Shown here piece after piece: positions 1-11,091 of a DNA stretch of 64,000 nucleotides. Made by a program: the position numbers and the translations under genes. The notes below the pieces were generated by a model. The model did not search any database and was not told where the DNA came from. It worked only from the letters and a program-made list of their open reading frames with translations. Origin of the DNA: Streptomyces alanosinicus (GTDB lineage Bacteria > Actinomycetota > Actinomycetes > Streptomycetales > Streptomycetaceae); contig NZ_BMVG01000001.1 of the NCBI RefSeq assembly GCF_014650595.1, positions 62,001 through 126,000 on the forward strand, in the 5' to 3' direction. Numbering within the stretch: position 1 is the first letter of the stretch; the number at the start of each line of letters is the position of its first letter.

Positions 1-371
1 AGGGGCTCGGTGGCCGGTGCCTGGACCACCTTGCCCGTCACGGCGTCGAACTGACTGCCGTGGCAGGGACAGATCAGGATCGTGCCCTGCAGCTTGTTGA
101 TGGGGCACCCCGCGTGCGTGCAGATCGTGCTGTACGCCTTCAGCTCGCCGCTCCCGTCGCGGCTGACCACCACATTGTGGTCCCGGTAGAGCTTGGCACC
201 GCCCTTCGCCACCTCGCTGTCGGCGCCGAGGTCGACGGGCGCCGTCGGCGTGGCCGCGGCCGCGCCGCCCTGGCCCGGTGCCGAGCAGGCGGCCAGGCCG
301 AGCCCGGCGACCGGGGTCACGGCGGCCCCTCGAAGGAGGGTACGACGGCTCGCGGAGGGTCGGGCAGGCAT
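1..371 (-). CDS. Rieske [2Fe-2S] protein, Tat-exported lipoprotein (3' end cut by window edge)
   Basis: This is an open frame read from an ATG at 371 to the window edge, so the C-terminus is missing. The N-terminus has a twin-arginine signal (S-R-R-T-L-L, residues 8-13), a hydrophobic stretch and a lipobox ending at Cys29 (G-L-A-A-C), so the protein is probably exported folded and anchored as a lipoprotein. The Rieske cluster ligands follow: C-T-H-A-G-C and then C-P-C-H-G-S about 15 residues later, the usual two-Cys/two-His pattern for a [2Fe-2S] centre. These small Rieske lipoproteins are common in Streptomyces. The electron partner cannot be told from the sequence. The gene diverges from the LacI gene across 243 bp that carry the LacI-type operators. 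Confidence 0.88.
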   Translation of the reverse strand, partial: MPARPSASRRTLLRGAAVTPVAGLGLAACSAPGQGGAAAATPTAPVDLGADSEVAKGGAKLYRDHNVVVSRDGSGELKAYSTICTHAGCPINKLQGTILICPCHGSQFDAVTGKVVQAPATEP

Positions 372-520
372 CTGGAACTCCACTGCTCAAGGGGTGTGCG
401 GAGCGACGATACCCGGGCAGAAGGGTCGGCCCCGGGCCGGGGTGCCGACCACGGTGCAGGGGTGCCGGGGAGCAGCAGCGTGGGGGCGAGGCGGTGCCGC
501 TGGAAAGCTGTCGGGTGGAC

Positions 521-544
521 GTAAACGCTTACGCAAACGTTTAC
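521..544. promoter_or_regulatory. Tandem LacI-family operator-like sites
   Basis: Two 12-bp near-palindromes lie head to tail without a spacer: GTAAACGCTTAC at 521-532 and GCAAACGTTTAC at 533-544. Both fit the LacI/GalR operator style (central CG with TAAAC/GTTTA arms), and the whole 24 bp is itself an imperfect palindrome. They sit 71 bp before the LacI start and 150 bp before the divergent Rieske start, so autoregulation and control of the downstream kinase are likely. This is inferred from sequence form only. Confidence 0.7.
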
Positions 545-614
545 GCCGAGGCGGCCGATGGGATACCGTCCCGGCCGAAAGGCTGCGCTCGATCGGTTCC
601 GGGAGGGAGTCACG

Positions 615-1745
615 ATGCCCACCATGGCCGATGTCGCGCGCAGCGCGGGGGTCTCCGTGGCGACCGTCTCCCATGTCCTGAACGGCACACGCCCGGTGTC
701 GCCCCACACTCGCCAGGCGGTGCTGGATGCCGTCGACGCCCTCGGCTACACCCCCAACACCCTGGCCCGCTCCCTGGTGACCTCCCGCACCCGCTCCATC
801 GGGCTGGCGGTGTCGGCGATCAGCAACCCCTACTTCACGGAGATCCTCCAGGGCGTCGAGGCCGCCGCTCTGCACGCCGGCTACAGCCTGCTCATCGCGG
901 ACCCCCACGACGACCCCGGGCACGAACGCAAGGTCGTACAGCTCCTCCATGAACGACGGGTGGACGGCATGATCGTCGCGCCTTCCGCACACCCGCAGGA
1001 CCTGGTCGGCTATCTGCGCCGCCACGCCGTACCGACCGTGTTCCTGGACCGGGTGATCGATGCGGGCGTGAGGGACGGCACCGCGGCCGGTGGTCCGGCG
1101 GGCGCCGCCCCCGGCGAGGCCGTGCCCTGGTACGACCAGGTCTGCGCCGAGAGCGCCGGACCGACCGCCCGGCTCGTCACCCACCTCGCCGAGCTGGGCC
1201 ACCGCCGGATCGGTCTGGTCGCGGGTCTGCCGGGGCTCAGTACCACCGGTGAGCGGGTGGCCGGCTACCGGGACGGCCTGGCCATCGCCGGCCTGGCCCA
1301 CGACGAGCGGCTTCTGGTGTCGGGGCACTCCGAGTCCGCGGGTGCCGAGCAGGCCACGGCCGCCCTGCTCGCCCTGCAGGACCCGCCCACGGCACTGGTC
1401 ACCGCGAACAATGCGATGACCATCGGCGCCCTGCGCGCCCTGCGCCGGCACGGCCTGTCCGTTCCGAGCGACATCGCCCTGTGCTGCTTCGACGACTTCG
1501 CCTGGGCCGACCTGTTCTCCCCTCGGCTCACCGCGATCGCCCAGCCCAGCCGGGAACTCGGCGCGCAGGCCGTCCAGGTGCTCCTGGACCGCCTCGACGA
1601 GCCATGCCGGCCGACCCGGACGGTGCGGCTGCCCTGCGCGTTCGTCCATCGCACATCCTGCGGGTGCCCGGAAGAGCCGGGAGCGCCCGAGGAGCCCGAG
1701 AGCACCGCATCATCCACGCAGCCGCAGAAGGGAACCGCCTCGTGA
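615..1745 (+). CDS. LacI-family transcriptional regulator
   Basis: The product is a 376-residue repressor or activator. An N-terminal helix-turn-helix (T-M-A-D-V-A-R-S-A-G-V-S-V-A-T-V-S) is followed by the hinge helix and a periplasmic-binding-protein-like effector domain to about residue 345. The ATG at 615 was chosen over a longer in-frame start at 558 because a GGGAGGG ribosome binding site lies 7-13 bases before it and the HTH begins immediately after it. The stop overlaps the GTG of the next gene in GTGA, so the regulator and sugar kinase are translationally coupled. This suggests it senses the sugar that the kinase phosphorylates. The two operator-like palindromes upstream are probably its own sites. 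The C-terminal 25 residues are low-complexity (E/P-rich). Confidence 0.93.
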   Translation: MPTMADVARSAGVSVATVSHVLNGTRPVSPHTRQAVLDAVDALGYTPNTLARSLVTSRTRSIGLAVSAISNPYFTEILQGVEAAALHAGYSLLIADPHDDPGHERKVVQLLHERRVDGMIVAPSAHPQDLVGYLRRHAVPTVFLDRVIDAGVRDGTAAGGPAGAAPGEAVPWYDQVCAESAGPTARLVTHLAELGHRRIGLVAGLPGLSTTGERVAGYRDGLAIAGLAHDERLLVSGHSESAGAEQATAALLALQDPPTALVTANNAMTIGALRALRRHGLSVPSDIALCCFDDFAWADLFSPRLTAIAQPSRELGAQAVQVLLDRLDEPCRPTRTVRLPCAFVHRTSCGCPEEPGAPEEPESTASSTQPQKGTAS

Positions 1746-2653
1746 TCGTCGTCGCCGGTGAAGCACTGATCGATCTGGTACCGCAGCGCTCCGGCGCCCT
1801 CGCGGATCTGAAGCCGGCGCTCGGCGGCGGCCCGTACAACACCGCCGTGGCCCTCGGTCGGCTCGGCTCCCGCACCTCGTTCTGTTCCCGGACATCGCGC
1901 GACGCGTTCGGCGAGGCCCTGCTCGACGGGCTGCGACGAGCAGGGGTGGAGGTGTCCGGTGTGCAGCGCGGGACGGAGCCGACGACCCTGGCGGTGGCCA
2001 CGATCGACGGCAGCGGCTCGGCCGCCTACTCCTTCTATGTCGAAGGCACCGCCGACCGGCTGTTCACCGCCCCCGCCACACTCCCCGCCGGCACGCGCGC
2101 GGTGTCCTTCGGTACCTGCTCGCTCGTCCTGGAACCGGGGGCGAGCGCCTATGAGGAGCTGATGCGCACAGCCGCGCGTCAGGGGCTGTTCACCGCGCTC
2201 GACCCCAACATCCGGGCGGGGCTGATCCCGGACGCGGACGCCTACCGGGCGCGTTTCAAGAGCTGGCTGCCCTCGGTGACGCTGCTGAAGCTCTCCGCGG
2301 AGGACGCCGAGTGGCTGGGCGGCACCCCTCAGGAGTGGCTGGCCGCGGGACCGGCGGCCGTCGTGGTGACCCGGGGCGGGGAGGGACTGACCGTGTTCAC
2401 CCAGGACCGCGCGGAGTACTCCGTGCCGGGTGAGAAGGTCGCCGTGGTGGACACCATCGGCGCCGGTGACACGGTGAACGCGGCCCTGCTGCATGGGCTT
2501 TCCGCCCTGGACGCGCTGTCCGCGGACGCGCTCACCGCCCTCGGGACACAGGGCTGGACGCGGCTGCTGCGCTTCGCGGCACGCGCGGCGGCGATCACGT
2601 GCTCGCGGGCGGGGGCGGAGCCGCCGTACGCAGCCGAGCTGGGTGCGTGGTGA
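1742..2653 (+). CDS. PfkB-family carbohydrate kinase (fructokinase-like)
   Basis: This is a 303-residue ribokinase-fold sugar kinase that transfers phosphate from ATP to a sugar hydroxyl. The N-terminal G-E-A-L-I-D-L and G-G-G-P-Y-N motifs bind the sugar. The PfkB signature D-T-I-G-A-G-D-T near residue 240 holds the catalytic Asp and anion hole. The GTG start overlaps the stop of the LacI gene by 4 bp, which fixes the start and marks an operon. The family and the G-G-G-P-Y-N motif are closest to fructokinases, but the substrate is not certain from sequence alone. The gene ends about 100 bp before a bidirectional hairpin shared with uvrA. Confidence 0.88.
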   Translation: MIVVAGEALIDLVPQRSGALADLKPALGGGPYNTAVALGRLGSRTSFCSRTSRDAFGEALLDGLRRAGVEVSGVQRGTEPTTLAVATIDGSGSAAYSFYVEGTADRLFTAPATLPAGTRAVSFGTCSLVLEPGASAYEELMRTAARQGLFTALDPNIRAGLIPDADAYRARFKSWLPSVTLLKLSAEDAEWLGGTPQEWLAAGPAAVVVTRGGEGLTVFTQDRAEYSVPGEKVAVVDTIGAGDTVNAALLHGLSALDALSADALTALGTQGWTRLLRFAARAAAITCSRAGAEPPYAAELGAW

Positions 2654-2751
2654 ACGGTCTTTCTTCCCTGTGCTGTTGACAAGGTGCAGCCGGAACCGCG
2701 GTGTGCCGTGACTTGTCCGTCCGCAGAACCGGGGCGTCTGAGGTGGAACGA

Positions 2752-2790
2752 GCGGCGCCCCACGGGGAGTTCCCGCGGGGCGCCGCTTTT
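2752..2790. terminator. Bidirectional hairpin terminator between the kinase and uvrA
   Basis: GCGGCGCCCC (2752-2761) pairs with GGGGCGCCGC (2777-2786), and TTTT follows on the plus strand. The hairpin lies between two converging genes and ends 11 bp before the uvrA stop codon, so it can end transcription from the kinase side and lies just past uvrA on the other. Confidence 0.8.
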
Positions 2791-2801
2791 CTGGTGGTGT
2801 G

Positions 2802-5828
<3,027 letters not shown>

Positions 5829-5884
5829 GCCGGTCCGCACCTTTCTTGAGAGAAGTGACAGGGGCGGGGCCCCCGTGCTTTTTC

Positions 5885-5907
5885 AGACTAGGGGGAGCCA
5901 CTGACAA
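5885..5907 (-). promoter_or_regulatory. RecA-NDp/PafBC-type DNA-damage promoter of uvrA
   Basis: Read on the minus strand: TTGTCAGTG, eight bases, then TAGTCT. This matches the actinobacterial TTGTC(A/G)GTG-N8-TAnnnT motif exactly. It lies about 57 bp before the chosen uvrA start, leaving a leader of roughly 50 nt. Assignment to PafBC control rests on knowledge of this motif; no pafBC genes lie in the window. Confidence 0.85.
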
Positions 5908-6016
5908 CGCCGGTCGGATTGCCCGGTTGCATAACAACCCGCAGCCATCCAGCATGCCCGACGCCGCCTCCGACGATATAGCACGTGCTTTCGATTAGCG
6001 GGCGAGGTTCACCACC

Positions 6017-6045
6017 TTCACCCAAAGGTGTGGCGGGGCTAGTGT
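6017..6045 (+). promoter_or_regulatory. Sigma-70-type promoter, probably leaderless
   Basis: TTCACC (6017-6022), a 17-bp spacer and TAGTGT (6040-6045) precede the ATG at 6053 by only 7 bp. Transcription would begin at or next to the start codon, and no Shine-Dalgarno sequence is present. Confidence 0.65.
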
Positions 6046-6052
6046 CAGGCCC

Positions 6053-6739
6053 ATGATTGATCACGCTCATGACCTGGCATGTGTACGTGACGCGACCGAA
6101 CGGCTCCTCAACGCGGTCGCCGACCTGGACAACGCCTCTCTCTCCGAGCCGTCACGGCTCCCGGGCTGGACCCGCGGACACGTCGTCGCCCATCTCGCCC
6201 GCAACGCGGACGCGCTCGTGAACGTTCTCGAGGGCCGCCCCATGTACGCGAGCACCGAGGTCCGCGACGCCGACATCGAGCGGGACGCCCCCCGTCCCCT
6301 CGACGCCCAGCTCGCCGACCTGCGCGAGAGCGCTGCCCGCTTCCAGGCGGCCGGCGCCGCGCCAGCGGACTGGACGCGCACGGTGGAACTGCGCAACGGG
6401 GTCACCGACTCCGCGTCCCGGGTGCCGTTCCGGCGGTGGGCCGAGGTCGCGCTGCACCATGTGGATCTCGGCATCGGGTACGACCTGGAGGATCTTCCGG
6501 CGGAATTCGCGGAGCGGGAGATCGACTTCCTGGCGGACCGCTTCGCCGGGCACAAGGAGGTGCCCTCGACCGGCCTGGCCGCAGGCGACGGGCGGACCTG
6601 GACCACGGGCGGCGGCGCGGAGGGCGGACCGGTCGCGGTCGAGGGTACGGCCGCCGACCTCCTCGGCTGGCTCGCCGGACGGCGCGACGGCTCCGCCCTG
6701 ACCACGAACGGCCCGCTGCCGAAGCTGCCTCCGTTGTAG
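6053..6739 (+). CDS. Maleylpyruvate isomerase-family mycothiol-dependent enzyme
   Basis: The product (228 residues) has the DinB-like four-helix metal-binding N-terminal domain of mycothiol-dependent maleylpyruvate isomerases: W-T-R-G-H-V-V-A-H-L near residue 40, and A-L-H-H-V-D near 137, which with E/H residues would form the metal site. A short C-terminal MDMPI-like domain follows (residues about 160-228). Mycothiol is the actinobacterial low-molecular-weight thiol, so a thiol-transfer or detoxification role is likely. The substrate is unknown; maleylpyruvate itself is doubtful because no gentisate-pathway gene lies nearby. The start is fixed by the promoter 7 bp upstream, which suggests a leaderless mRNA. 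The hydrolase gene at 6785 follows 45 bp later with its own -10 box. Confidence 0.88.
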   Translation: MIDHAHDLACVRDATERLLNAVADLDNASLSEPSRLPGWTRGHVVAHLARNADALVNVLEGRPMYASTEVRDADIERDAPRPLDAQLADLRESAARFQAAGAAPADWTRTVELRNGVTDSASRVPFRRWAEVALHHVDLGIGYDLEDLPAEFAEREIDFLADRFAGHKEVPSTGLAAGDGRTWTTGGGAEGGPVAVEGTAADLLGWLAGRRDGSALTTNGPLPKLPPL

Positions 6740-6784
6740 GCCGTCGACGGTCCGCGGGCCCCTCCCCGCTATAGGCTGATCGCC

Positions 6785-7441
6785 ATGACGTACACCGGAG
6801 AGGTCAAGGTCGGCGGACCGGCGGATGTGCACGAGCTGAAAGACCTGATGATCACGAAGATCGCGGTCGGCCCGATGGACAACAACGCCTATCTGCTGCG
6901 CTGCCGGGCCACCGACGAGCAGCTCCTGATCGACGCCGCCAACGAGGCGGGGACGCTCCTCGGCATGATCGGTGACGACGGCATCGCGTCCGTCGTCACC
7001 ACGCATCAACACGGCGACCACTGGCAGGCGCTCGCCGAGGTCGTCGCCGCCACGGGCGCGCGGACGTACGCCGGCCGGGAGGACGCCCCGGGCATCCCGG
7101 TGCCCACGGATGTTCCGGTGAGCGACGGCGACGTCATCACGGTGGGGCGGGTGGAGCTCACCGCGCGGCATCTCGTCGGGCACACCCCGGGTTCGATCGC
7201 GCTGGTCTACGACGATCCGCACGGCCACCCGCACGTCTTCACCGGCGACTGTCTCTTCCCGGGCGGCGTCGGCAACACGCGCAAGGATCCGAAGGCCTTC
7301 GCCAGCCTGATCCACGACGTGGAGACGAAGATCTTCGACATGCTGCCCGATGAGACCTGGGTGTACCCCGGACACGGCAACGACACGACTCTGGGCGCGG
7401 AGCGGCCGCATCTGCCGGAGTGGCACGCGCGCGGGTGGTGA
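6785..7441 (+). CDS. Metallo-beta-lactamase-fold hydrolase (glyoxalase II-like)
   Basis: This is a 218-residue MBL-fold protein. The metal-binding motif T-H-Q-H-G-D-H-W near residue 76 supplies three His and one Asp. Further ligands are H in R-H-L-V-G-H-T-P-G (near 126), D in F-T-G-D-C-L-F (near 155) and H in Y-P-G-H-G (near 200). This is the arrangement of glyoxalase II and related thioester hydrolases. Following a mycothiol-family gene, a role in thiol-adduct detoxification is plausible but unproven. A TAGGCT box lies at 6772-6777, exactly 7 bp before the ATG and without a Shine-Dalgarno sequence, so this too may be leaderless. Confidence 0.88.
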   Translation: MTYTGEVKVGGPADVHELKDLMITKIAVGPMDNNAYLLRCRATDEQLLIDAANEAGTLLGMIGDDGIASVVTTHQHGDHWQALAEVVAATGARTYAGREDAPGIPVPTDVPVSDGDVITVGRVELTARHLVGHTPGSIALVYDDPHGHPHVFTGDCLFPGGVGNTRKDPKAFASLIHDVETKIFDMLPDETWVYPGHGNDTTLGAERPHLPEWHARGW

Positions 7442-7813
7442 GCGCCGGGCGCGGACAGCGGGTGCCGGGCGCGGGTGGTGAACGTCGGCACGCGTGGCGA
7501 GCGCTGGGCGTGGGGGGCGGATACCGAGCGCGTCTTTCATCGCGCGCGCCCCGTGCGAAGGTTTCACACACGCTGGGGGCGCGTGCGCGCTCCCGGCGCG
7601 CCGTCTCACGTAGTCAACTGGGAGCAGCCCCGCAGAGGATGACGGCTCCTGTGCGGTAGGGCCGCCGGTCCCCAACCCGCCCTCGGCCGGCGGCCCTGGC
7701 CAAAGACCCCCACGGTGCACAGCGTTCACACGACTGCAACACCCGCTCCCAGTATTCGGACAGTTACGGTCGTGACCTGGACAAACGTTGGGGTCCGCTG
7801 CCAATCTCCCGCC
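7442..7813. other. Non-coding leader region before the ABC operon
   Basis: This is 372 bp without a convincing gene. It begins with imperfect direct repeats of GCGCGGGTGGTGA. It then holds two interlocking 5-bp complementarities: GGAGC 7621-7625 with GCTCC 7645-7649, and CCGCA 7630-7634 with TGCGG 7652-7656. This pattern would form an H-type pseudoknot. Directly after comes a 10-bp stem, GGGCCGCCGG 7659-7668 with CCGGCGGCCC 7687-7696. The layout resembles a structured leader with an attenuator, but no known riboswitch consensus was recognised and no T-tract follows the stem. Confidence 0.4.
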
Positions 7814-8698
7814 ATGTACCTTGCCCCTCGCACCCTGCGTCGTGCGCTGGCCGCCGCCACCGTAGCCCTGCTCGCCACCGCTGTCGGCTGCGCTCCGCAG
7901 CCCGAGGACAAAGCGTCGGCCGCCCCGTCCGGCTCAGCCGCGAAGAGCTGCGCCCAGGGCAAGTTGGCCACCAGGACATCCGGAAAGCTGACGATCGCGA
8001 CGGACGAACCGGCGTACGAGCCCTGGTTCAAGGACGGCAAGCCCGCGAACGGCAAGGGCTTCGAGTCGGCGGTCGCCTACGCCGTGGCCCGGCAGCTGGG
8101 CTACGACAAGAGCGCGGTCGTCTGGCAGAGCGTGCCGTTCAACAAGGCGTTCGCGCCCGGTGTGAAGACCTTCGACTTCGACATCAACCAGGTGTCGATC
8201 AGCACCGAGCGCAAGAAGGCCGTCGATTTCTCGTCCGGCTACTACGACGTGCGTCAGGCTGTCATCGCGCTGAAGGGAAGCAAGGCCGCCAAGGCGACGA
8301 GCATCGCGGCTCTGAAGGACCTCAAGCTGGGGGCCCAAGTGGGCACCACCAGCCTCGACTACATCTCCGATGTGGTGAAGCCGAAGCAGGAGGCCGCCGT
8401 CTACGGCAAGAACGACCAGGCCAAGTCGGCGCTGAAGAACGGTCAGGTCGATGCCATCGTCGTCGATCTGCCGACCGCGTTCTACATCACCTCGGCCGAG
8501 GTGACGAACGCCAGGATCGTCGGCCAGTTCGAGAACCAGGGCGGCGCGCCCGAGCAGTTCGGGCTGGTGCTGGACAAGGGCAGCGCGCTGACGTCGTGCG
8601 TGAGCGGCGCCGTGGACGCCCTGCGCAAGGACGGGACGCTGGCCAGGCTGGAGAAGCAGTGGCTCTCCGACGCCGTCGACGCTCCGGTGCTCAAGTGA
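7814..8698 (+). CDS. ABC transporter substrate-binding lipoprotein (polar amino acid type)
   Basis: The product is a 294-residue extracellular solute-binding protein of family 3 (glutamate/glutamine/cystine type). The ATG at 7814 gives a basic N-terminus, a hydrophobic core and a lipobox ending in A-V-G-C at Cys20, so the mature protein is lipid-anchored. An earlier in-frame start would bury the signal peptide. The folded domain begins near G-K-L-T-I-A-T-D-E-P (residue 56), and I-N-Q-V-S-I-S-T-E-R-K near 136 is the typical ligand-binding segment. Its stop overlaps the permease start by 4 bp (GTGA). The ligand is probably a polar amino acid. Confidence 0.92.
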   Translation: MYLAPRTLRRALAAATVALLATAVGCAPQPEDKASAAPSGSAAKSCAQGKLATRTSGKLTIATDEPAYEPWFKDGKPANGKGFESAVAYAVARQLGYDKSAVVWQSVPFNKAFAPGVKTFDFDINQVSISTERKKAVDFSSGYYDVRQAVIALKGSKAAKATSIAALKDLKLGAQVGTTSLDYISDVVKPKQEAAVYGKNDQAKSALKNGQVDAIVVDLPTAFYITSAEVTNARIVGQFENQGGAPEQFGLVLDKGSALTSCVSGAVDALRKDGTLARLEKQWLSDAVDAPVLK

Positions 8699-9627
8699 CG
8701 CTCGCCAAGGACGATTCGGCCCGTGAGGAGGCCGACGCCGGAACCGGCATGACCGGCGGCGCCGACGACGGCGTCACCGGTGAGGGCTACGCGCCCTCCG
8801 CGCGGCGGCTGGAACGCGAGCGCTACAGACGCGCGCGTGCCCGCCGAGCCACGGCCATCGCGGCACTGTCGACCTTGGCCACGGCAGTCGTGCTGTATCT
8901 GGTCGTGGTCAACGCGCCGGGCTGGCCGCGCACCAAGGAGACGTTCTTCAGCGCGCAGTACGCGCGCGAGGCGCTGCCGAAGGTCCTCGAAGGGCTGTGG
9001 CTGAACATCCGCCTGCTCGCGGTCTGCGGGGTCGCCGTCCTGGTCCTCGGCATGCTGATCGCGATCGCGCGCACCCTGCGCGGACCGGTGTTCTTCCCGT
9101 TGCGGGTGCTGGCCGCGGCGTACACCGACTTCTTCCGCGGCCTGCCGCTGATCATCAACCTCATGATCGTGGTCCTGGGCGTACCGGCGCTGCGGCTGCA
9201 GGGCGTGACCGTCGATCCGGTGCTCCTCGGCGGCACGGCGCTGACTCTGACGTACTCGGCGTACGTGGCCGAGGTGTTCCGGGCCGGCATCGAGTCGATC
9301 CACCCCTCGCAGCGCGCCGCCGCCCGCTCACTGGGCCTGACCAACCGCCAGGCCCTGCGCTACGTCGTCCTCCCCCAGGCGGTACGGCGTCAGGTGCCGC
9401 CGCTGCTGAACGACCTGGTGTCGCTACAGAAGGACACCGGTCTGGTGTCGATCGGCGGCGCGGTGGACGCCGTGCGGGCCGCCGACATCATCGTGGGCCG
9501 CAGTCTGAACTACACGCCGTACATCGTCGCGGGGCTGGTGTTCGTGGCGCTGACCATTCCGATGACCCGCTTCACGGACTGGGTGACGGCCCGGATGGAC
9601 CGGCGGGCCCAGGGAGGATCGCTATGA
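8695..9627 (+). CDS. Amino acid ABC transporter permease (His/Glu/Gln type)
   Basis: This is a 310-residue inner-membrane permease. A cytoplasmic N-terminal extension of about 55 charged residues precedes the first membrane segment (A-I-A-A-L-S-T-L-A-T-A-V-V-L). Four to five further segments follow. The EAA-type coupling loop is clear near residue 225 (A-A-R-S-L-G-L-T-N-R-Q-A-L-R), followed by V-L-P-Q-A. The GTG start overlaps the binding-protein stop and the stop overlaps the ATPase start, so all three genes form one operon. As the only permease here it probably works as a homodimer. Confidence 0.93.
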   Translation: MTLAKDDSAREEADAGTGMTGGADDGVTGEGYAPSARRLERERYRRARARRATAIAALSTLATAVVLYLVVVNAPGWPRTKETFFSAQYAREALPKVLEGLWLNIRLLAVCGVAVLVLGMLIAIARTLRGPVFFPLRVLAAAYTDFFRGLPLIINLMIVVLGVPALRLQGVTVDPVLLGGTALTLTYSAYVAEVFRAGIESIHPSQRAAARSLGLTNRQALRYVVLPQAVRRQVPPLLNDLVSLQKDTGLVSIGGAVDAVRAADIIVGRSLNYTPYIVAGLVFVALTIPMTRFTDWVTARMDRRAQGGSL

Positions 9628-10382
9628 ACGGCACGGACGCGCCCGTCCTGCGTCTGGAGTCCGTCCGCAAGACCTTCGGCGGCTCCGTCGTGCTGCGGGA
9701 CGTCGATCTGGAGGTCGCCCCGCACACGGTGACCGCGCTGATCGGCGCGTCCGGCTCGGGCAAGTCCACGCTGCTGCGCTGCGCCAACCTTCTGGAGGAG
9801 ATCGACGACGGTGCGATCTGGCTGGACGGCGAGGAGATCACCGATCCCCGTGCCGACCAGGACGCGGTGCGGCGACGGATCGGTGTGGTCTTCCAGGCGT
9901 ACAACCTCTTCCCGCACATGAGCGTGCTGGACAACATCACGCTGGCGCCGCGCCGGGTGCACGGCGTCTCGCGCGCGGAGGCCGAGGAACGGGCCAGGGA
10001 GCTGCTGGAGCGCCTCGGACTGGGTGCCAGGGCGGATGCCTACCCGGACCGGCTCAGCGGCGGCCAGCAGCAGCGTGTGGCGATCGTACGAGCGCTTGCC
10101 GTGCGCCCCCGGTTGTTGCTGCTGGACGAGATCACGGCCGCGCTCGATCCCGAACTCGTGGGCGAGGTGCTGGAGGTGGTCCGGGGCCTGAAGGACGACG
10201 GCATGACCATGGTGCTGGCGACCCACGAGATGGGCTTCGCGCGGGACGTCGCCGACCAGGTCTGTTTTCTCGACGGGGGCGTCGTCCTGGAGCGCGGCAC
10301 CGCCGAACAGGTCTTCGGCGATCCGCAGCAGGAGCGCACGCGGCGCTTCCTGCGGCGGATCGTGGAGGCGGGCCGGTTGTAG
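9624..10382 (+). CDS. Amino acid ABC transporter ATP-binding protein
   Basis: The product is a 252-residue importer ATPase. Walker A is G-A-S-G-S-G-K-S-T (near residue 39), the Q-loop lies in V-V-F-Q-A-Y-N-L-F-P, the signature is L-S-G-G-Q-Q-Q-R (near 139), and Walker B is L-L-L-L-D-E followed by I-T-A-A-L-D-P and the H-loop His in L-A-T-H-E-M. The D-loop begins I-T-A-A rather than the usual P-T-S-A, which is a common variant in actinobacteria. The ATG overlaps the permease stop (ATGA), with GGAGG 9 bases upstream. It energises uptake of the amino acid bound by the upstream lipoprotein. Confidence 0.95.
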   Translation: MNGTDAPVLRLESVRKTFGGSVVLRDVDLEVAPHTVTALIGASGSGKSTLLRCANLLEEIDDGAIWLDGEEITDPRADQDAVRRRIGVVFQAYNLFPHMSVLDNITLAPRRVHGVSRAEAEERARELLERLGLGARADAYPDRLSGGQQQRVAIVRALAVRPRLLLLDEITAALDPELVGEVLEVVRGLKDDGMTMVLATHEMGFARDVADQVCFLDGGVVLERGTAEQVFGDPQQERTRRFLRRIVEAGRL

Positions 10383-10440
10383 CCGGACGCGAGCTCGGCC
10401 GCCGCCTGCCTCTAGGCGTCGGCCGCGCCACCGGTTGTAC

Positions 10441-10914
10441 CTACGCGTCGGCCCGCGCCGCGCCCACCAGGGCGGCCACGCGCTCCACGCCGAACACATA
10501 GCCCTGCACTCCGCAGCCGGCGATCACGCCGTCGGCGCGCAGTGAGACGTAGGAGTGGTGCCGGAACGCTTCGCGCTGGTGGATGTTGGAGATGTGCACT
10601 TCCACCACGGGCATGCCGTCACAGGTGTTGAGTGCATCCAGAATCGCGACCGACGTGTGGGAGTAGGCGGCGGGGTTGATGACGATGCCGCAGTGGTTCA
10701 GGCGCGCCTCGTGGATCCAGTCGACCAGTTCGCCCTCGTGGTTGGACTGCCGGAGGTCCACCGTGCCGCCGTGCGCGGCCGCGGCCCTGGCGCACAGCGC
10801 CTCGATGTCGGCCAAAGTGTCCCTGCCGTAGATCTCGGGCTGGCGCTGGCCGAGCAGGTTCAGGTTGGGCCCGTTGAGGATCATGATCGGGGCGTTGGCC
10901 AGGGTGCGGGGCAC
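10441..10914 (-). CDS. aroQ: Type II 3-dehydroquinate dehydratase
   Basis: This enzyme converts 3-dehydroquinate to 3-dehydroshikimate in the shikimate pathway, or in quinate use. The product is 157 residues and full length for the type II dodecameric family. Family motifs are [13 protein letters not shown] (residues 10-22), the catalytic Tyr in Y-G-R-D-T (near 29), I-N-P-A-A-Y-S-H-T (near 79-87), the catalytic His in [11 protein letters not shown] (near 107), and A-G-C-G-V-Q-G-Y (near 133). The GTG start at 10914 has a GGAGGAAAC ribosome binding site. It diverges from an MHS-family transporter of the shikimate/dicarboxylate type, which may supply a related substrate. Confidence 0.96.
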   Translation of the reverse strand: MPRTLANAPIMILNGPNLNLLGQRQPEIYGRDTLADIEALCARAAAAHGGTVDLRQSNHEGELVDWIHEARLNHCGIVINPAAYSHTSVAILDALNTCDGMPVVEVHISNIHQREAFRHHSYVSLRADGVIAGCGVQGYVFGVERVAALVGAARADA

Positions 10915-11091
10915 GTTTCCTCCGGTCCGTTGGGGGCGGTACGCCGACGACCGCCGCTCGCACCCGGTCTATCACGGTGGCCGGAGCGGACGACGAGCCG
11001 CGCACGCCGTCGCCTCGGCGCACACTCCGGTCGCTTCGTCACCTCTACACGCCCCCCGTAACCCGTGATCACCGTGGGTAGTTGACGCTGC

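Noticed and set aside
7442..7813. A known riboswitch (cobalamin, SAM-II, glutamine) before the ABC operon
   Set aside because: The interlocking stems are suggestive but none of the consensus loops of these classes is present.
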